A DNA stretch of 64,000 bases from Pseudomonas sp. GM74 (GTDB lineage: Bacteria > Pseudomonadota > Gammaproteobacteria > Pseudomonadales > Pseudomonadaceae). The notes beneath the pieces were generated by a model. That model had not been told where the DNA came from. It ran no database searches and saw nothing but the letters and a program-made list of their open reading frames with translations. The DNA is taken from the NCBI RefSeq assembly GCF_000282455.1, contig NZ_AKJG01000073.1:21178-85177 (forward strand), written 5' to 3'. Of this stretch, positions 53,745 to 63,075 are shown in pieces (position 1 is the first letter of the stretch; every line of letters starts with the position of its first letter). The translations under genes and the position numbers were made by a program.

Positions 53745-53772
53745 CGAATCCCGCCACTAAGGGCGGGATTCG
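53745..53772 (-). terminator. Intrinsic terminator after the SCP2 gene
   Basis: CGAATCCCGCC, a six-base loop, GGCGGGATTCG. On the minus strand it is followed by TCGTTTTTGCC, so it ends the SCP2-domain transcript. Confidence 0.8.
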
Positions 53773-53812
53773 TTTGCAGCAGGCACGCTCCCAAAGTTCG
53801 GGAGCCAGGTGC

Positions 53813-54127
53813 TTACGACGGGAACAGCTCGGACAGTTTCATCGCCAGCATCATGTCGCCTTCAGCGCGCAGTTTGCCGCCCATGAACGCTTGCATGCCG
53901 TCAGTCGAACCGTCGACGATGCCTTCCAGGGTTTCGCCGTCCATCACCAGAGTCACCTGGGCGTCCGGGTTCTCGCCTTCCTGCAGTTCGCAGGTGCTGT
54001 TCTTGACGATCAGCGAGAAGTTCTTGGTGTCGTCGATGCGGAAACCGAAGATCAGGTCCAGACCGGCAGCAGCGGCTGGGTTGAACTTGGCTTTCATTGC
54101 TTGTACGGCATCAGCTACGGAGGTCAT
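53813..54127 (-). CDS. SCP2 sterol-transfer domain protein
   Basis: 104 residues that form one SCP2 fold: FGFRIDDTKNFSLIVKNSTC, PDAQVTLVMDGETLEGIVDG and MQAFMGGKLRAEGDMMLAMK, all conserved in the family. SCP2 domains bind fatty acyl chains or sterol-like lipids. No signal peptide. The histidine phosphatase gene lies 64 bases upstream on the same strand, so co-transcription is possible. Confidence 0.9.
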   Translation of the reverse strand: MTSVADAVQAMKAKFNPAAAAGLDLIFGFRIDDTKNFSLIVKNSTCELQEGENPDAQVTLVMDGETLEGIVDGSTDGMQAFMGGKLRAEGDMMLAMKLSELFPS

Positions 54128-54191
54128 GGTTCGATCCTTTCTTGGGTAATAAGAGCTGGGTGATTACAGCCAGGGTCACAATAGTCCGGAC

Positions 54192-54902
54192 TCAGCGAAA
54201 CGTGATGAGTTCCGGGGCCTTCAACAGTTGCAGGTGCGCATGTCCGTTGAAGGAAGCCAGGGCCACCTCGCGACCACGAAACTTAAGCTGGTTGAGCGAG
54301 GTGTTGACGATTTGCCAGTTCAATTCAAAGGCCTGCCGGGCAGGCATTTGCGTAATCAGGTGGAGCAGGGCGGTGATGGTGCCGCCGGAGGTGAACACGG
54401 CGATCTTGTGGGAGTTGTCGGCCTGGTCGAGGATGCGATGCAAGCCGGCCCGCACCCGCTCGACAAACCCCAGCCAGCTTTCCAGGCCCGGTGTGTCATA
54501 GGTGCCGGCCAGCCAGCGCTCGATGATCAGGGCGAAGATGCGCTGGAACTCACCACGGTTTTGCGCGGCGTTGCGCAGAATGTCCAGGGCTTCGGGTTCG
54601 TCCGGCAGCATGGCCGGCAACAGGGCGCGGATCACCGCATCGGCGTCGAATTCGTTGAAGGCGGAGTCGGTTTCCAGCAGCGGCACCGTCAGGCCCGCCG
54701 CGGCGAATTGCTCCAGCGCGCTGTTGGCCGTGTGCTGCTGGCGGCGCAGGTCTCCCGCCAGGCAGCGGTCGAAGCTGATCCCGAGTTCAGCCAGGTGCCG
54801 GCCAAGGATTTCTGCCTGACGAATACCGGTCGGCGACAGGACGTCGTAGTCGTCTGCACCAAAGGAGGCCTGGCCATGTCGAATCAAGTAGATGCTGCCC
54901 AC
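54192..54902 (-). CDS. Histidine phosphatase family protein (phosphoglycerate mutase-like)
   Basis: 236 residues from a GTG at 54902. The catalytic RHGQ motif is in SIYLIRHGQASFG (about residue 9), with the second histidine in VFTSGGTITALLHL and arginine in LAGDLRRQQHTA. This is the cobC/SixA-like branch 2 superfamily. The N-terminus MGSIYLIRHGQ is normal for the family. The GTG start is therefore well placed although its ribosome site is only GGGAAG. Frames further upstream overlap the divergent sohB gene and are not coding. Confidence 0.87.
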   Translation of the reverse strand: MGSIYLIRHGQASFGADDYDVLSPTGIRQAEILGRHLAELGISFDRCLAGDLRRQQHTANSALEQFAAAGLTVPLLETDSAFNEFDADAVIRALLPAMLPDEPEALDILRNAAQNRGEFQRIFALIIERWLAGTYDTPGLESWLGFVERVRAGLHRILDQADNSHKIAVFTSGGTITALLHLITQMPARQAFELNWQIVNTSLNQLKFRGREVALASFNGHAHLQLLKAPELITFR

Positions 54903-55103
54903 GTCCGCGTCTTCCCGGTACGTTGAAGGTTTGGCGAGGTTATGAGGATGGCGGTGTGCTGTCAATGAAAAAACATACGCTTGTTTGAAATGCCCGTTAC
55001 AGGCCTGTTGCCAGAGGTTACACGGCTGGTCGCAAGGTCGGCGCATGGGTATGCTGGAGGTATCCCGCGCGCGTTCATGCCGCGTATCGTTTGAGGAGTC
55101 CCT

Positions 55104-56126
55104 GTGGAGTTTTTTTCCGAGTACGCCATTTTTCTGGCCAAGACCGTGACCCTGGTGATCGCCATTCTGGTGGTCCTGGCCAGTTTTGCGGCCTTGCGCA
55201 GCAAGGGACGGCGCAAGTCGTCCGGCCAGTTGCAGGTCAGCAAGCTCAATGATTTCTACAAAGGGCTGCGCGAACGCCTGGAGCAGACCTTGCTCGACAA
55301 GGACCAGCTCAAGGCCCTGCGCAAGACCCAGGCTAAAACCGACAAGAAACAGAAGAAAAAACCCGAGGTCAAACCCCGGGTGTTCGTGCTGGATTTCAAC
55401 GGCGATATCAAGGCTTCGGCCACCGAAAGCCTGCGCCACGAAATCACCGCCTTGCTGACCCTCGCCACACCGAAGGACGAAGTGGTGTTGCGCCTGGAAA
55501 GCGGCGGCGGCATGGTTCACAGTTACGGCCTGGCCTCCTCGCAACTGGCGCGTATTCGTGAGGCCGGCGTGCCCCTGACCGTGTGCATCGACAAGGTCGC
55601 GGCCAGCGGCGGCTACATGATGGCGTGCATCGGCCAGAAGATCATCAGCGCACCGTTTGCGATCCTTGGCTCGATTGGCGTGGTGGCGCAGTTGCCCAAC
55701 GTCAATCGCCTGCTGAAAAAGCACGACATCGACTTCGAAGTGCTGACCGCCGGTGAATACAAACGCACCCTGACCGTGTTTGGCGAGAACACCGAGAAGG
55801 GCCGGGAGAAGTTCCAGCAAGACCTGGACATCACCCACCAACTGTTCAAGAACTTCGTGTCGCGCTATCGCCCGCAACTGGCGATCGATGAAGTGGCCAC
55901 CGGCGAAATCTGGCTGGGCGTCGCGGCGCTGGACAAACATCTGGTCGACGAACTCAAGACCAGTGATGAATACCTCGCCGAACGGGCCAGGCAGTCCGAG
56001 CTCTATCACCTGCATTACTCCGAACGCAAAAGCCTGCCGGAGCGCATCGGCATGGCCGCCAGCGGTTCGGTCGATCGCGTGCTGCTGAGCTGGTGGAGCC
56101 GCTTGACCCAGCAACGCTTCTGGTAA
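55104..56126 (+). CDS. sohB: SohB, inner-membrane serine protease of the SppA/peptidase S49 family
   Basis: 340 residues. An N-terminal membrane helix (FLAKTVTLVIAILVVLASFA) is followed by a basic region with many lysines, then the protease domain. VLDFNGDIKAS begins the core, the catalytic serine lies in KVAASGGYMMACIGQKI (about residue 175), and the lysine in LTAGEYKRTLTVFGEN (about residue 217), as in the S49 Ser/Lys dyad. Starts at a GTG with GAGGAG upstream. It is divergent from the histidine phosphatase gene. A terminator follows. Confidence 0.92.
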   Translation: MEFFSEYAIFLAKTVTLVIAILVVLASFAALRSKGRRKSSGQLQVSKLNDFYKGLRERLEQTLLDKDQLKALRKTQAKTDKKQKKKPEVKPRVFVLDFNGDIKASATESLRHEITALLTLATPKDEVVLRLESGGGMVHSYGLASSQLARIREAGVPLTVCIDKVAASGGYMMACIGQKIISAPFAILGSIGVVAQLPNVNRLLKKHDIDFEVLTAGEYKRTLTVFGENTEKGREKFQQDLDITHQLFKNFVSRYRPQLAIDEVATGEIWLGVAALDKHLVDELKTSDEYLAERARQSELYHLHYSERKSLPERIGMAASGSVDRVLLSWWSRLTQQRFW

Positions 56127-56152
56127 GGCTTTTGTTGCCTTCGAAAAAATGA

Positions 56153-56178
56153 AACCGCAGCGCCTGCTGCGGTTTTTG
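56153..56178 (+). terminator. Intrinsic terminator of sohB
   Basis: AACCGCAG, a six-base loop, CTGCGGTTTTTG, 26 bases after the sohB stop. Confidence 0.85.
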
Positions 56179-56193
56179 AAGTTGAAACGGTCC

Positions 56194-56342
56194 TTTGTAA
56201 CAGCTGTCGAGTTTACGAGGCTGCGTTCGGCTGCGAAGCAGTCGCAAAACCGTGCAGCTCGGTGTATCAGACAAACCGCGTACACCAGCCTGCGAGGACT
56301 TTGTCCTCGAACGCAGCCTCGCAGGCTCGGCAGCTGCTACAT
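56194..56342. repeat. Long degenerate intergenic inverted repeat (CAGCTGC/GAGGCTGCG family)
   Basis: GTAACAGCTGTCGAG and ACGAGGCTGCGTTCG at the left end are mirrored by CGAACGCAGCCTCG and GCAGCTGCTAC at the right end. Related to the element at 33333-33415. Confidence 0.7.
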
Positions 56343-56452
56343 CCTTCACGCATCAGCGAAATTTCCCAGACGCGCTGACGAGCCCTTCCTACTGCCGACC
56401 CAGACACCGCCCGCTATGTTGCAATTCCTCCAATGTCTGCAACGGAATGCAC

Positions 56453-59400
56453 ATGAACGACTATTCGCACGGCCACTACGCCCCGCCACATCCACCTGTC
56501 ACGCCCTTGCGTGATGAACTGAAAACGGCGGTAGCGACAGCGCTGCCGCAATCCCCCGAGCAATTCGGCGCAGCACTGATAACGGAAAAATGGGGACAGG
56601 CCATTGATCCGCAAACGGCTCTGTTGGTAACGCTGGACTACGACACTGACGCAAGCGCCGCGCATGACGCAATCCACCAGGGAAAGGTGAACAATTCACG
56701 CACCCTGGTGCAGGCATTGCTGTCGAATTATCAGATGGTGGGTGACGGTCGTTTCGGTGAAACGGCGTTCGGCTTGTACACGCCACCGGACATCGGTCCC
56801 GAGATACGCATTGTTGATCCCGTCGATGACGTTTCTGCCAAAGCCGTGGATTATTATCGGGACTATGAGGGTATTTACCGGTGCACAACACCGCAGACCT
56901 ACGGTCCCTCCACGCAAATCGCCCTCCGGCCGGCCGATTTCAAACAATGGGTATGGGAACTGGATCTGCAAACCCGCTATCAGGCTTATCTTGACCACGC
57001 CTGGCCTTCCGATAAGCGCATCGTCCAGACAGAGCCTTACGACCTGAGAACCTCGACCAAGGCCGCCTTTATCATGAGCGCCTGCCTGCAGCATCAGGAG
57101 GGCAGTTTGAGTCAGGAAGGCCTGGCCCTGGCAATGCAGGCCGCCGGATTGCCAGCGGAGCAGACCTGGAATGCGCTGAGCATCGGCCAGGTGCAGGCAC
57201 CAACCCGCGTCAGCGCGCCGATCGAGGTCGGCCGGCTGACGATCTATCGCTACACCTCGAACGATATCTGGTGTTATCGCCACCGTCACAGTGGCAGGGT
57301 CTTGCTGAATATCCCGGGCAATTCCTCACCCTTGCATGAATTCACCGACTTCCAGCACCTGCGCCAATGGATCGTGGCCCAAGGCCGGGTGGACGCTACA
57401 CGGCAAGCGTTGGCTGCGCACTTTGCCGAGGACGATCGTGAAGACGGCACCTTCCATGCGGGGGTGTGGACGGCGTTGGAGGGCATGGCGGTTTACCCGA
57501 AGGAACACTGGCTGCAAAAGAACGCCGGGTTCTTCAACAACGACGGATTCTGGGACCCGCAGGACTACATCGACCTTGCGCGTGCGCCGACCGACACCGA
57601 TCCGTTCGCACAACTGGTGCTGACCATGAAGCAAGCCTCCATGGCCAGTGTCAAAACCATCCGCGACGATGCCCAAGTCAATCGCGACAACCTGAGCGCG
57701 GTGGTGGAACCGCTTGTGCAGTGGATCAATCGGCTGGGTCCATTGGCGTTGTTCATTCCAGGAGGCGAGGGTGTGCTGGTGCTGGCCGGCCTGATCGACG
57801 CCGGTTACGGCCTCGATCAGGCCATCAACGGCAAAACGCCCGAGCAGCGCTCCGAAGGCGTGACGCGCACCGTGTTCGGCTTGCTCAATGCGCTTGCGCT
57901 GGCCGGGGCGGTGGCGGCACTCAAGGGTGAAGAAAAAATCGCCGGAACGCTGCACGAACCCCGGGAACCCGGGAGCGAGCCGCATCCCGACACGCCTCGC
58001 GAAACGCCGGTCGAGCCCACACCCGGATCGGCTCCGGCGCCCGTGTCGACACGTGTGGAGCTGATGCGTGGCGTTTGCGCGCCACTTGCTTCCTTCAGTG
58101 ATGAGGTGTTGGCGCAGATCGCGCGGGTGAGTACGGTCGACGACGATATGCTGCGCCTGATGCATGCCGGACGTCCGCCGACGCCGTTGCTCGCCGACAC
58201 CATCACGCGCTTCAAGCTCGACCAGGAACTCGACACCGTCGCCGATTCGCAGGCGCGGGCTGAATTGTTCAACGCCCGCTATCAGGCGCTCCAGCACTCG
58301 GACCAGCAATGGATTCGCCTGTTTCAGGGCGAATACCCCGGGTTGCCGAAAAGTGCCGTGGAGCAAATCCTCGACCGTTCGGGAGTCGACATCGATCGGC
58401 CCTTCGATGCTGACGAGGCACTGCAACTGTTCAAGCGCCTGGACAGCAAGGCGCGGGAGTATCAACAACACGTACGACTCAACCGGGCCTATGAAGGCCT
58501 GTACTTGCGCTCGGTCATCCATCGCGAAACCGATGCCCTGGCGTTGCATTCCCTGCAACGCCTGCCCGATTGGCCGAACGGCTTGCGCATCGAAGTGCTC
58601 GACGGATCAATCAGCGGCCGGGTCCTGGACCGCTGCGGTCCGCTCGATTCAGCGGATTGTCGGCGTTTGATCAAGGTGGGTGATCGTTATCGGTATTCTG
58701 CAGTGGCCGCTACCGTCGGCGAGGGTTCGGATCTGTTTACCGCGCTGGTCGACCTATTGTCCGTGGAGGAGCGCACGGCGATGTCGCTGCGCATGCCGGA
58801 CCTTGCCAGTGAATTGCGCTTGCGCATTGGCGGGCACGCTTTGTCCCGCTCCGAACTGACGCATGGCTTGGGTCGAATGGATTCGGGGTTACCCTTCGAG
58901 GCACCGGGATTGCGCGGCGGCGGCTTTCCGAATACGCCACAGGCCGCTGTGCTGACCCACGAAATCAAGCGTTTGCAGGTCAAGAGTCTGTACCCGGACT
59001 TCACCGATGCCCAGGCGGACGAGTTACTCCTGACGGCAGGTGATGGTGCACAAGCACTGGTGGATCGGCTGACTCTCGAGATGCAACAGTTGCATGCCGA
59101 CCTGCGTCAGTGGGTCGACCAGGCCGTGCTGGATGTCGATGACATGGACGTGGATTTTCTGGCAGTGGACGATGATGACGCCGCGGGCATGAATCCTCAG
59201 CAGGTCGCAGCGCACAACGCCGAACTGCTGCAAACCGTGATTGATTACGAGCGTGAAACGCGTATTGAACTGGGCGATGAGCTGATGAGCATCTGGCAAA
59301 AATGCCCGCCCCAGATCAATAGAGTGCTGTCCGGTGAAGTGTTTTCCGGCTACAGGCTGGATCTGGGTTTCGAGGACTACCATCGGTTGCCGACGATGAA

Positions 59401-60364
59401 CGTGCGTTTCAATGAGGTCGTCGAGCTATCGATGCAGGGCCTGCACCTGGTCGAGCGCGAGGGTCTGAACTTCTTTCTCGAAAGTTTTCCGAACCTGCGT
59501 TCCCTGAACCTGGAACGTGTCGACCTGCGGCGGCTCAACGCGGATGGCGTGCTGGAAGGTGTGTTGCCGCCGCCGATTCGGCAAATGACCCGCCTCACGA
59601 CGCTGAACCTGAGTTCCACTTTGCTGCAGCTTCAGGAGAACACGGCTTCACAGTTTTGTGATCTGGTGAGCCTGCAAACGCTGGATCTGAGCGACAACCC
59701 TTTGGCAGTCCCGCCCGTTGTACTGGGGTTGAATGAGTTGCGCGTGTTGAACTTGAGAAACACCGGAATTCGCTTTTGCCCGATTGGCATCGCCGATCAG
59801 CCGTACCTCACCTCGCTTGACTTGCGCGGCAACCGGATCGGCCGGGTTCCCTACGCGATACTGAATCAGGCGGTCTCCCGGGACCGGGTGAAACTGTGGG
59901 GTAACCCGCTGACGGATGAAAACACGTTGTTGCGCCTGGTCGATCATCGTGAGCGCACCGGTATCAATCTGTGGCTGAGTGAGCCGGGTGCCGATTACGG
60001 CAGTGTGACGCCCTGGCTGGAGGAGGGCGACGAAAGCGTGCGCGAGGCGCGGCAACAGATCTGGCAACGATTGGCCGGCAAGCCATCGGGCAGTACGTTG
60101 CTGCGGGTCATGGATGGTTTGAGCCTGACGGCGGATTTCCAGGTCGGTTATCTGTCGCTACAGGCGCGAGTGTGGCGCTTGCTGCACGAAGCGGATGCTT
60201 CAGAGGAGTTGTGGGGCTGGTTGCGTCAGTGTGTCGAAACGCGGATGGCCGATGCGGACAATCCGTTCAGGTTGTTCGTGGTGCTGGAAGATCGAGCCCG
60301 GCTGTACCGCGATTGGGTCGCCACGGGGCGGCCGATTCCGCTGGCGGATCATCCGGAGTTTTAG
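56453..60364 (+). CDS. Large LRR protein of the DUF6543/NEL-effector type
   Basis: 1303 residues. The N-terminal ~900 residues look like the DUF6543 (dermonecrotic-toxin-like) region of Pseudomonas LRR effectors, with a hydrophobic pair around residues 428-495 (LALFIPGGEGVLVLAGLIDA, FGLLNALALAGAVAALKG). Leucine-rich repeats follow at about 984-1140 (FPNLRSLNLERVDLRRLN, VSLQTLDLSDNPLAVPP, PYLTSLDLRGNRIGRVP). The C-terminus opens like an NEL ubiquitin-ligase domain (DGLSLTADFQVGYLSLQARV, then WRLL), but the usual CxD catalytic cysteine segment is not seen; only QCVETRMADADNPF follows and the protein ends about 45 residues later. Start at 56453 with CGGA upstream; the frame extends to 56252 through a repeat. 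No signal peptide or secretion genes are nearby. Confidence 0.8.
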   Translation: MNDYSHGHYAPPHPPVTPLRDELKTAVATALPQSPEQFGAALITEKWGQAIDPQTALLVTLDYDTDASAAHDAIHQGKVNNSRTLVQALLSNYQMVGDGRFGETAFGLYTPPDIGPEIRIVDPVDDVSAKAVDYYRDYEGIYRCTTPQTYGPSTQIALRPADFKQWVWELDLQTRYQAYLDHAWPSDKRIVQTEPYDLRTSTKAAFIMSACLQHQEGSLSQEGLALAMQAAGLPAEQTWNALSIGQVQAPTRVSAPIEVGRLTIYRYTSNDIWCYRHRHSGRVLLNIPGNSSPLHEFTDFQHLRQWIVAQGRVDATRQALAAHFAEDDREDGTFHAGVWTALEGMAVYPKEHWLQKNAGFFNNDGFWDPQDYIDLARAPTDTDPFAQLVLTMKQASMASVKTIRDDAQVNRDNLSAVVEPLVQWINRLGPLALFIPGGEGVLVLAGLIDAGYGLDQAINGKTPEQRSEGVTRTVFGLLNALALAGAVAALKGEEKIAGTLHEPREPGSEPHPDTPRETPVEPTPGSAPAPVSTRVELMRGVCAPLASFSDEVLAQIARVSTVDDDMLRLMHAGRPPTPLLADTITRFKLDQELDTVADSQARAELFNARYQALQHSDQQWIRLFQGEYPGLPKSAVEQILDRSGVDIDRPFDADEALQLFKRLDSKAREYQQHVRLNRAYEGLYLRSVIHRETDALALHSLQRLPDWPNGLRIEVLDGSISGRVLDRCGPLDSADCRRLIKVGDRYRYSAVAATVGEGSDLFTALVDLLSVEERTAMSLRMPDLASELRLRIGGHALSRSELTHGLGRMDSGLPFEAPGLRGGGFPNTPQAAVLTHEIKRLQVKSLYPDFTDAQADELLLTAGDGAQALVDRLTLEMQQLHADLRQWVDQAVLDVDDMDVDFLAVDDDDAAGMNPQQVAAHNAELLQTVIDYERETRIELGDELMSIWQKCPPQINRVLSGEVFSGYRLDLGFEDYHRLPTMNVRFNEVVELSMQGLHLVEREGLNFFLESFPNLRSLNLERVDLRRLNADGVLEGVLPPPIRQMTRLTTLNLSSTLLQLQENTASQFCDLVSLQTLDLSDNPLAVPPVVLGLNELRVLNLRNTGIRFCPIGIADQPYLTSLDLRGNRIGRVPYAILNQAVSRDRVKLWGNPLTDENTLLRLVDHRERTGINLWLSEPGADYGSVTPWLEEGDESVREARQQIWQRLAGKPSGSTLLRVMDGLSLTADFQVGYLSLQARVWRLLHEADASEELWGWLRQCVETRMADADNPFRLFVVLEDRARLYRDWVATGRPIPLADHPEF

Positions 60365-60378
60365 CGGGAAGGGTAAAA

Positions 60379-60409
60379 CGCCTTGAACCCCGGGCCGGGG
60401 TTCAAGGCG
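60379..60409. terminator. Bidirectional intrinsic terminator
   Basis: CGCCTTGAACCCC, a five-base loop, GGGGTTCAAGGCG, between the convergent LRR-protein and DUF934 genes. The T-runs are weak. Confidence 0.7.
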
Positions 60410-60415
60410 TGACGG

Positions 60416-60910
60416 TCAGCGGCGACGGAACAGCGGCAGCGGTTCGTCGGTAGCGGCCTGATAGGTCACCGAGAAGTCCTTGAGGCCTTCAAGGGCTTCG
60501 TACGGGTCTTTGTCGGGGCGTACAGCAAAGGCATCGAAACCGCAGCGATGCATGTAGAACAGCTGGTCGCGCAGCACGTCGCCAATGGCCCGCAATTCGC
60601 CCTTGAAACCGTAACGGTCACGCAGCAGGCGGGCGTTGGAGTAGTTGCGGCCATCGGTGAATGCCGGGAAGTTCAGGGCGATGACCTGGAACTGCGCCAC
60701 GTCTTCACCGATTTCCTCGGCTTCTTCATCGGCGTCCAGCCAGATGCCCAGGCCGCCGTCGCGGGCCAGGAGCATGCGGCTGTGTTCGCGCCACAGCTGC
60801 AACGGCACGATGAGGTCGTCGCAGTTGCTGATCCCGTCGATGTTGAAATCCTTGGGCAGCAGGTGCCAGGTCTCGTCGACGACCTCGTTGTTCTTAATGA
60901 TTCGCTGCAT
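60416..60910 (-). CDS. DUF934 protein, partner of sulfite reductase
   Basis: 164 residues, single DUF934 domain: IVPLQLWREHSRMLLARDGG, ALNFPAFTDGRNYSNARLLR and GELRAIGDVLRDQLFYMHRC, followed by GFDAFAVR. In Pseudomonas and other proteobacteria it is always next to cysI or cysH and is thought to help assimilatory sulfite reduction; its precise role is unknown. ATG at 60910 with AAGGAG upstream, inside the last 17 bases of cysI, so the two are translationally coupled. Confidence 0.9.
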   Translation of the reverse strand: MQRIIKNNEVVDETWHLLPKDFNIDGISNCDDLIVPLQLWREHSRMLLARDGGLGIWLDADEEAEEIGEDVAQFQVIALNFPAFTDGRNYSNARLLRDRYGFKGELRAIGDVLRDQLFYMHRCGFDAFAVRPDKDPYEALEGLKDFSVTYQAATDEPLPLFRRR

Positions 60911-62552
60911 AGACACGCTCCTTGAAGAGGTCGATACCAATACGCTGATAGGTGTCGATGAAGCGTTCGTCTTCGGTACGTTGTTCGATGTACACGTCGA
61001 TCAGCTTTTCGATCACGTCAGGCATGGCTTCCTGGGCAAAGGACGGGCCGAGGATCTTGCCCAGGCTGGCGTCGCGGCTGGCGCTGCCGCCGAGGGAAAC
61101 CTGATAGAACTCTTCGCCTTTCTTGTCCACCCCCAGGATGCCGATGTGGCCCACGTGGTGGTGACCACAGGCGTTCATGCAGCCGGAGATGTTCAGGTCC
61201 AGCTCGCCGATGTCGAACAGGTAGTCCAGGTCGTCGAAACGGCGCTGGATCGATTCGGCGATCGGGATCGACTTGGCGTTGGCCAGGGAGCAGAAGTCGC
61301 CGCCCGGGCAGCAGATGATGTCGGTCAGCAGGCCGATGTTCGGCGTGGCGAAGCCTTGCTCGCGCAACTCGCCCCACATGGCGAACAGCTTGTCCTGCTC
61401 GACGTCGGCCAGGATGATGTTCTGCTCATGGGAGGTGCGCAGTTGACCGAAGCTGTAGCGGTCGGCCAGGTCGGCCACGGCGTCGAGCTGTTTGTCGGTG
61501 ATGTCGCCCGGTGCAACGCCGGTCGGCTTCAGGGACAGGGTCACGGCCACATAACCCGGCTTCTTGTGGGCCAGGGTGTTGCGCACGCGCCAGCGGGCGA
61601 AGCCCGGGTGCTGCTGGTCGAGTTCGGCCAGTGCGGCTGCCTGGTTTTCCAGGGCCTTGTAGTCCGGGTCGACGAAATGCTTGGCGACGCGCTGCACTTC
61701 AGCTTCGGTAAGCGTGGTCTGGCCACCGCGCAGGTGCTCCATCTCCGCATCGACTTTTTGCGCGAAGACTTCAGGCGTCAGCGCTTTGACCAGGATCTTG
61801 ATCCGCGCCTTGTACTTGTTGTCGCGACGGCCATAGCGGTTGTAGACCCGCAGGATGGCATCGAGGTAGCTCAACAGGTCTTGCCACGGCAGGAATTCAT
61901 TGATGAATGCACCCACCACCGGCGTACGGCCCAGGCCACCGCCAACCAGCACGCGGAAGCCCAGTTCGCCAGCGGCGTTGTGCACCGGCTCAAGGCCGAT
62001 GTCATGGACTTCGATAGCGGCACGGTCGGAAGTCGAACCGTTGACGGCGATCTTGAACTTGCGCGGAAGGTAGGCGAATTCCGGGTGGAAAGTCGTCCAC
62101 TGGCGCACGATCTCGCACCATGGGCGCGGGTCGATCAGTTCGTCGGCGGCGACACCGGCAAACTGGTCGGTGGTGACGTTGCGCAGGCAGTTGCCGCTGG
62201 TCTGGATCGCGTGCATCTGCACGGTGGCCAGTTCTGCAAGAATGTCCGGAATGTCTTCCACGGCCGGCCAGTTGAACTGCACGTTCTGCCGGGTACTGAT
62301 GTGGGCGTAGCCCTTGTCGTAGTCACGGGCGATTTTGGCCATCATTCGCATTTGGCGCGAAGTCAGTTGGCCGTAAGGCACGGCGACTCGCAACATCGGC
62401 GCGAAACGCTGGATATAAAGGCCATTTTGCAGGCGCAGGGGGCGGAATTCTTCTTCGCTCAGCTCGCCTGCCAGATAGCGTCGGGTCTGATCACGGAACT
62501 GCTTGACGCGGTCCTCGATGATCCGCTGATCGTATTCGTCGTATACGTACAT
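60894..62552 (-). CDS. cysI: Assimilatory sulfite reductase hemoprotein subunit (CysI-like)
   Basis: 552 residues of the nitrite/sulfite reductase family. The N-terminal ferredoxin-like part has LRLQNGLYIQRFAPMLRVAV, YAHISTRQNVQFNWP and TSGNCLRNVTTDQFAGVAAD. The [4Fe-4S]-siroheme cysteines lie in CCPGGDFCSLANAKS (about residue 414) and LNISGCMNACGHHHVGHIG (about residue 455). It reduces sulfite to sulfide for cysteine synthesis. ATG at 62552 with AGGA upstream. The frame extends 34 codons further without similarity. Coupled to the DUF934 gene downstream. Confidence 0.92.
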   Translation of the reverse strand: MYVYDEYDQRIIEDRVKQFRDQTRRYLAGELSEEEFRPLRLQNGLYIQRFAPMLRVAVPYGQLTSRQMRMMAKIARDYDKGYAHISTRQNVQFNWPAVEDIPDILAELATVQMHAIQTSGNCLRNVTTDQFAGVAADELIDPRPWCEIVRQWTTFHPEFAYLPRKFKIAVNGSTSDRAAIEVHDIGLEPVHNAAGELGFRVLVGGGLGRTPVVGAFINEFLPWQDLLSYLDAILRVYNRYGRRDNKYKARIKILVKALTPEVFAQKVDAEMEHLRGGQTTLTEAEVQRVAKHFVDPDYKALENQAAALAELDQQHPGFARWRVRNTLAHKKPGYVAVTLSLKPTGVAPGDITDKQLDAVADLADRYSFGQLRTSHEQNIILADVEQDKLFAMWGELREQGFATPNIGLLTDIICCPGGDFCSLANAKSIPIAESIQRRFDDLDYLFDIGELDLNISGCMNACGHHHVGHIGILGVDKKGEEFYQVSLGGSASRDASLGKILGPSFAQEAMPDVIEKLIDVYIEQRTEDERFIDTYQRIGIDLFKERVYAANH

Positions 62553-62845
62553 ATAAGTCCTGTTCTCAGGCTTGGGCCGGTCGGAAACAGCGGCGTATGT
62601 TGGCTTGCTGGCGTCCGATAAAACCTCGGCAATTCTGCGCGCACGGCCGCGCACTCCCTACGGAGCCGGGGCAAGATACCAGTTTGCAGTTATGCGTAAA
62701 AGTGATGTTTGAGCATATGTAAAGAACCAAATCGCCTAATGAGAATCGTTGTTGCAAAGACCCTGTTTGTGATGCGGGCAATCGTCGTCTTTACTCTGCT
62801 CGTGTCTTTATGCAATCACCGATAAAACCGACAAGAGGCGATGCA

Positions 62846-62959
62846 ATGAGCAACCCAACCAAAGCACGGAAAAGCGATAGCACCGTTGATGCCTGGGCAA
62901 TTTTGTTCCTGATCATGCTGGTCGTGGGGACGGCTGTTTTCTGGGTCAGTCATCAGTAA
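62846..62959 (+). CDS. 37-residue single-pass membrane peptide
   Basis: A short gene with AGAGG seven bases before the ATG. The peptide has a charged N-terminus (MSNPTKARKSDSTVDAW) and one hydrophobic helix AILFLIMLVVGTAVFWVSHQ at the C-terminal end. It therefore should insert in the inner membrane. I do not know its function. It lies between the divergent cysI gene and the binding-protein gene at 63076. Confidence 0.7.
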   Translation: MSNPTKARKSDSTVDAWAILFLIMLVVGTAVFWVSHQ

Positions 62960-63075
62960 GCGACCCCGTCCGGGCCCGGTACCGACGATTGTCTGACAAA
63001 AACCGGAAAAATCGCCGTTTTACGGAGGTTCGCTGGCTATAATGCGCGGCGAATTTCCGGGGGCTCGGACGACCA

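Noticed and set aside
54192..56285. One 697-codon minus-strand frame covering the histidine phosphatase and beyond
   Set aside because: Only the part after the GTG at 54902 has family similarity. The rest is antisense to sohB and an intergenic repeat.
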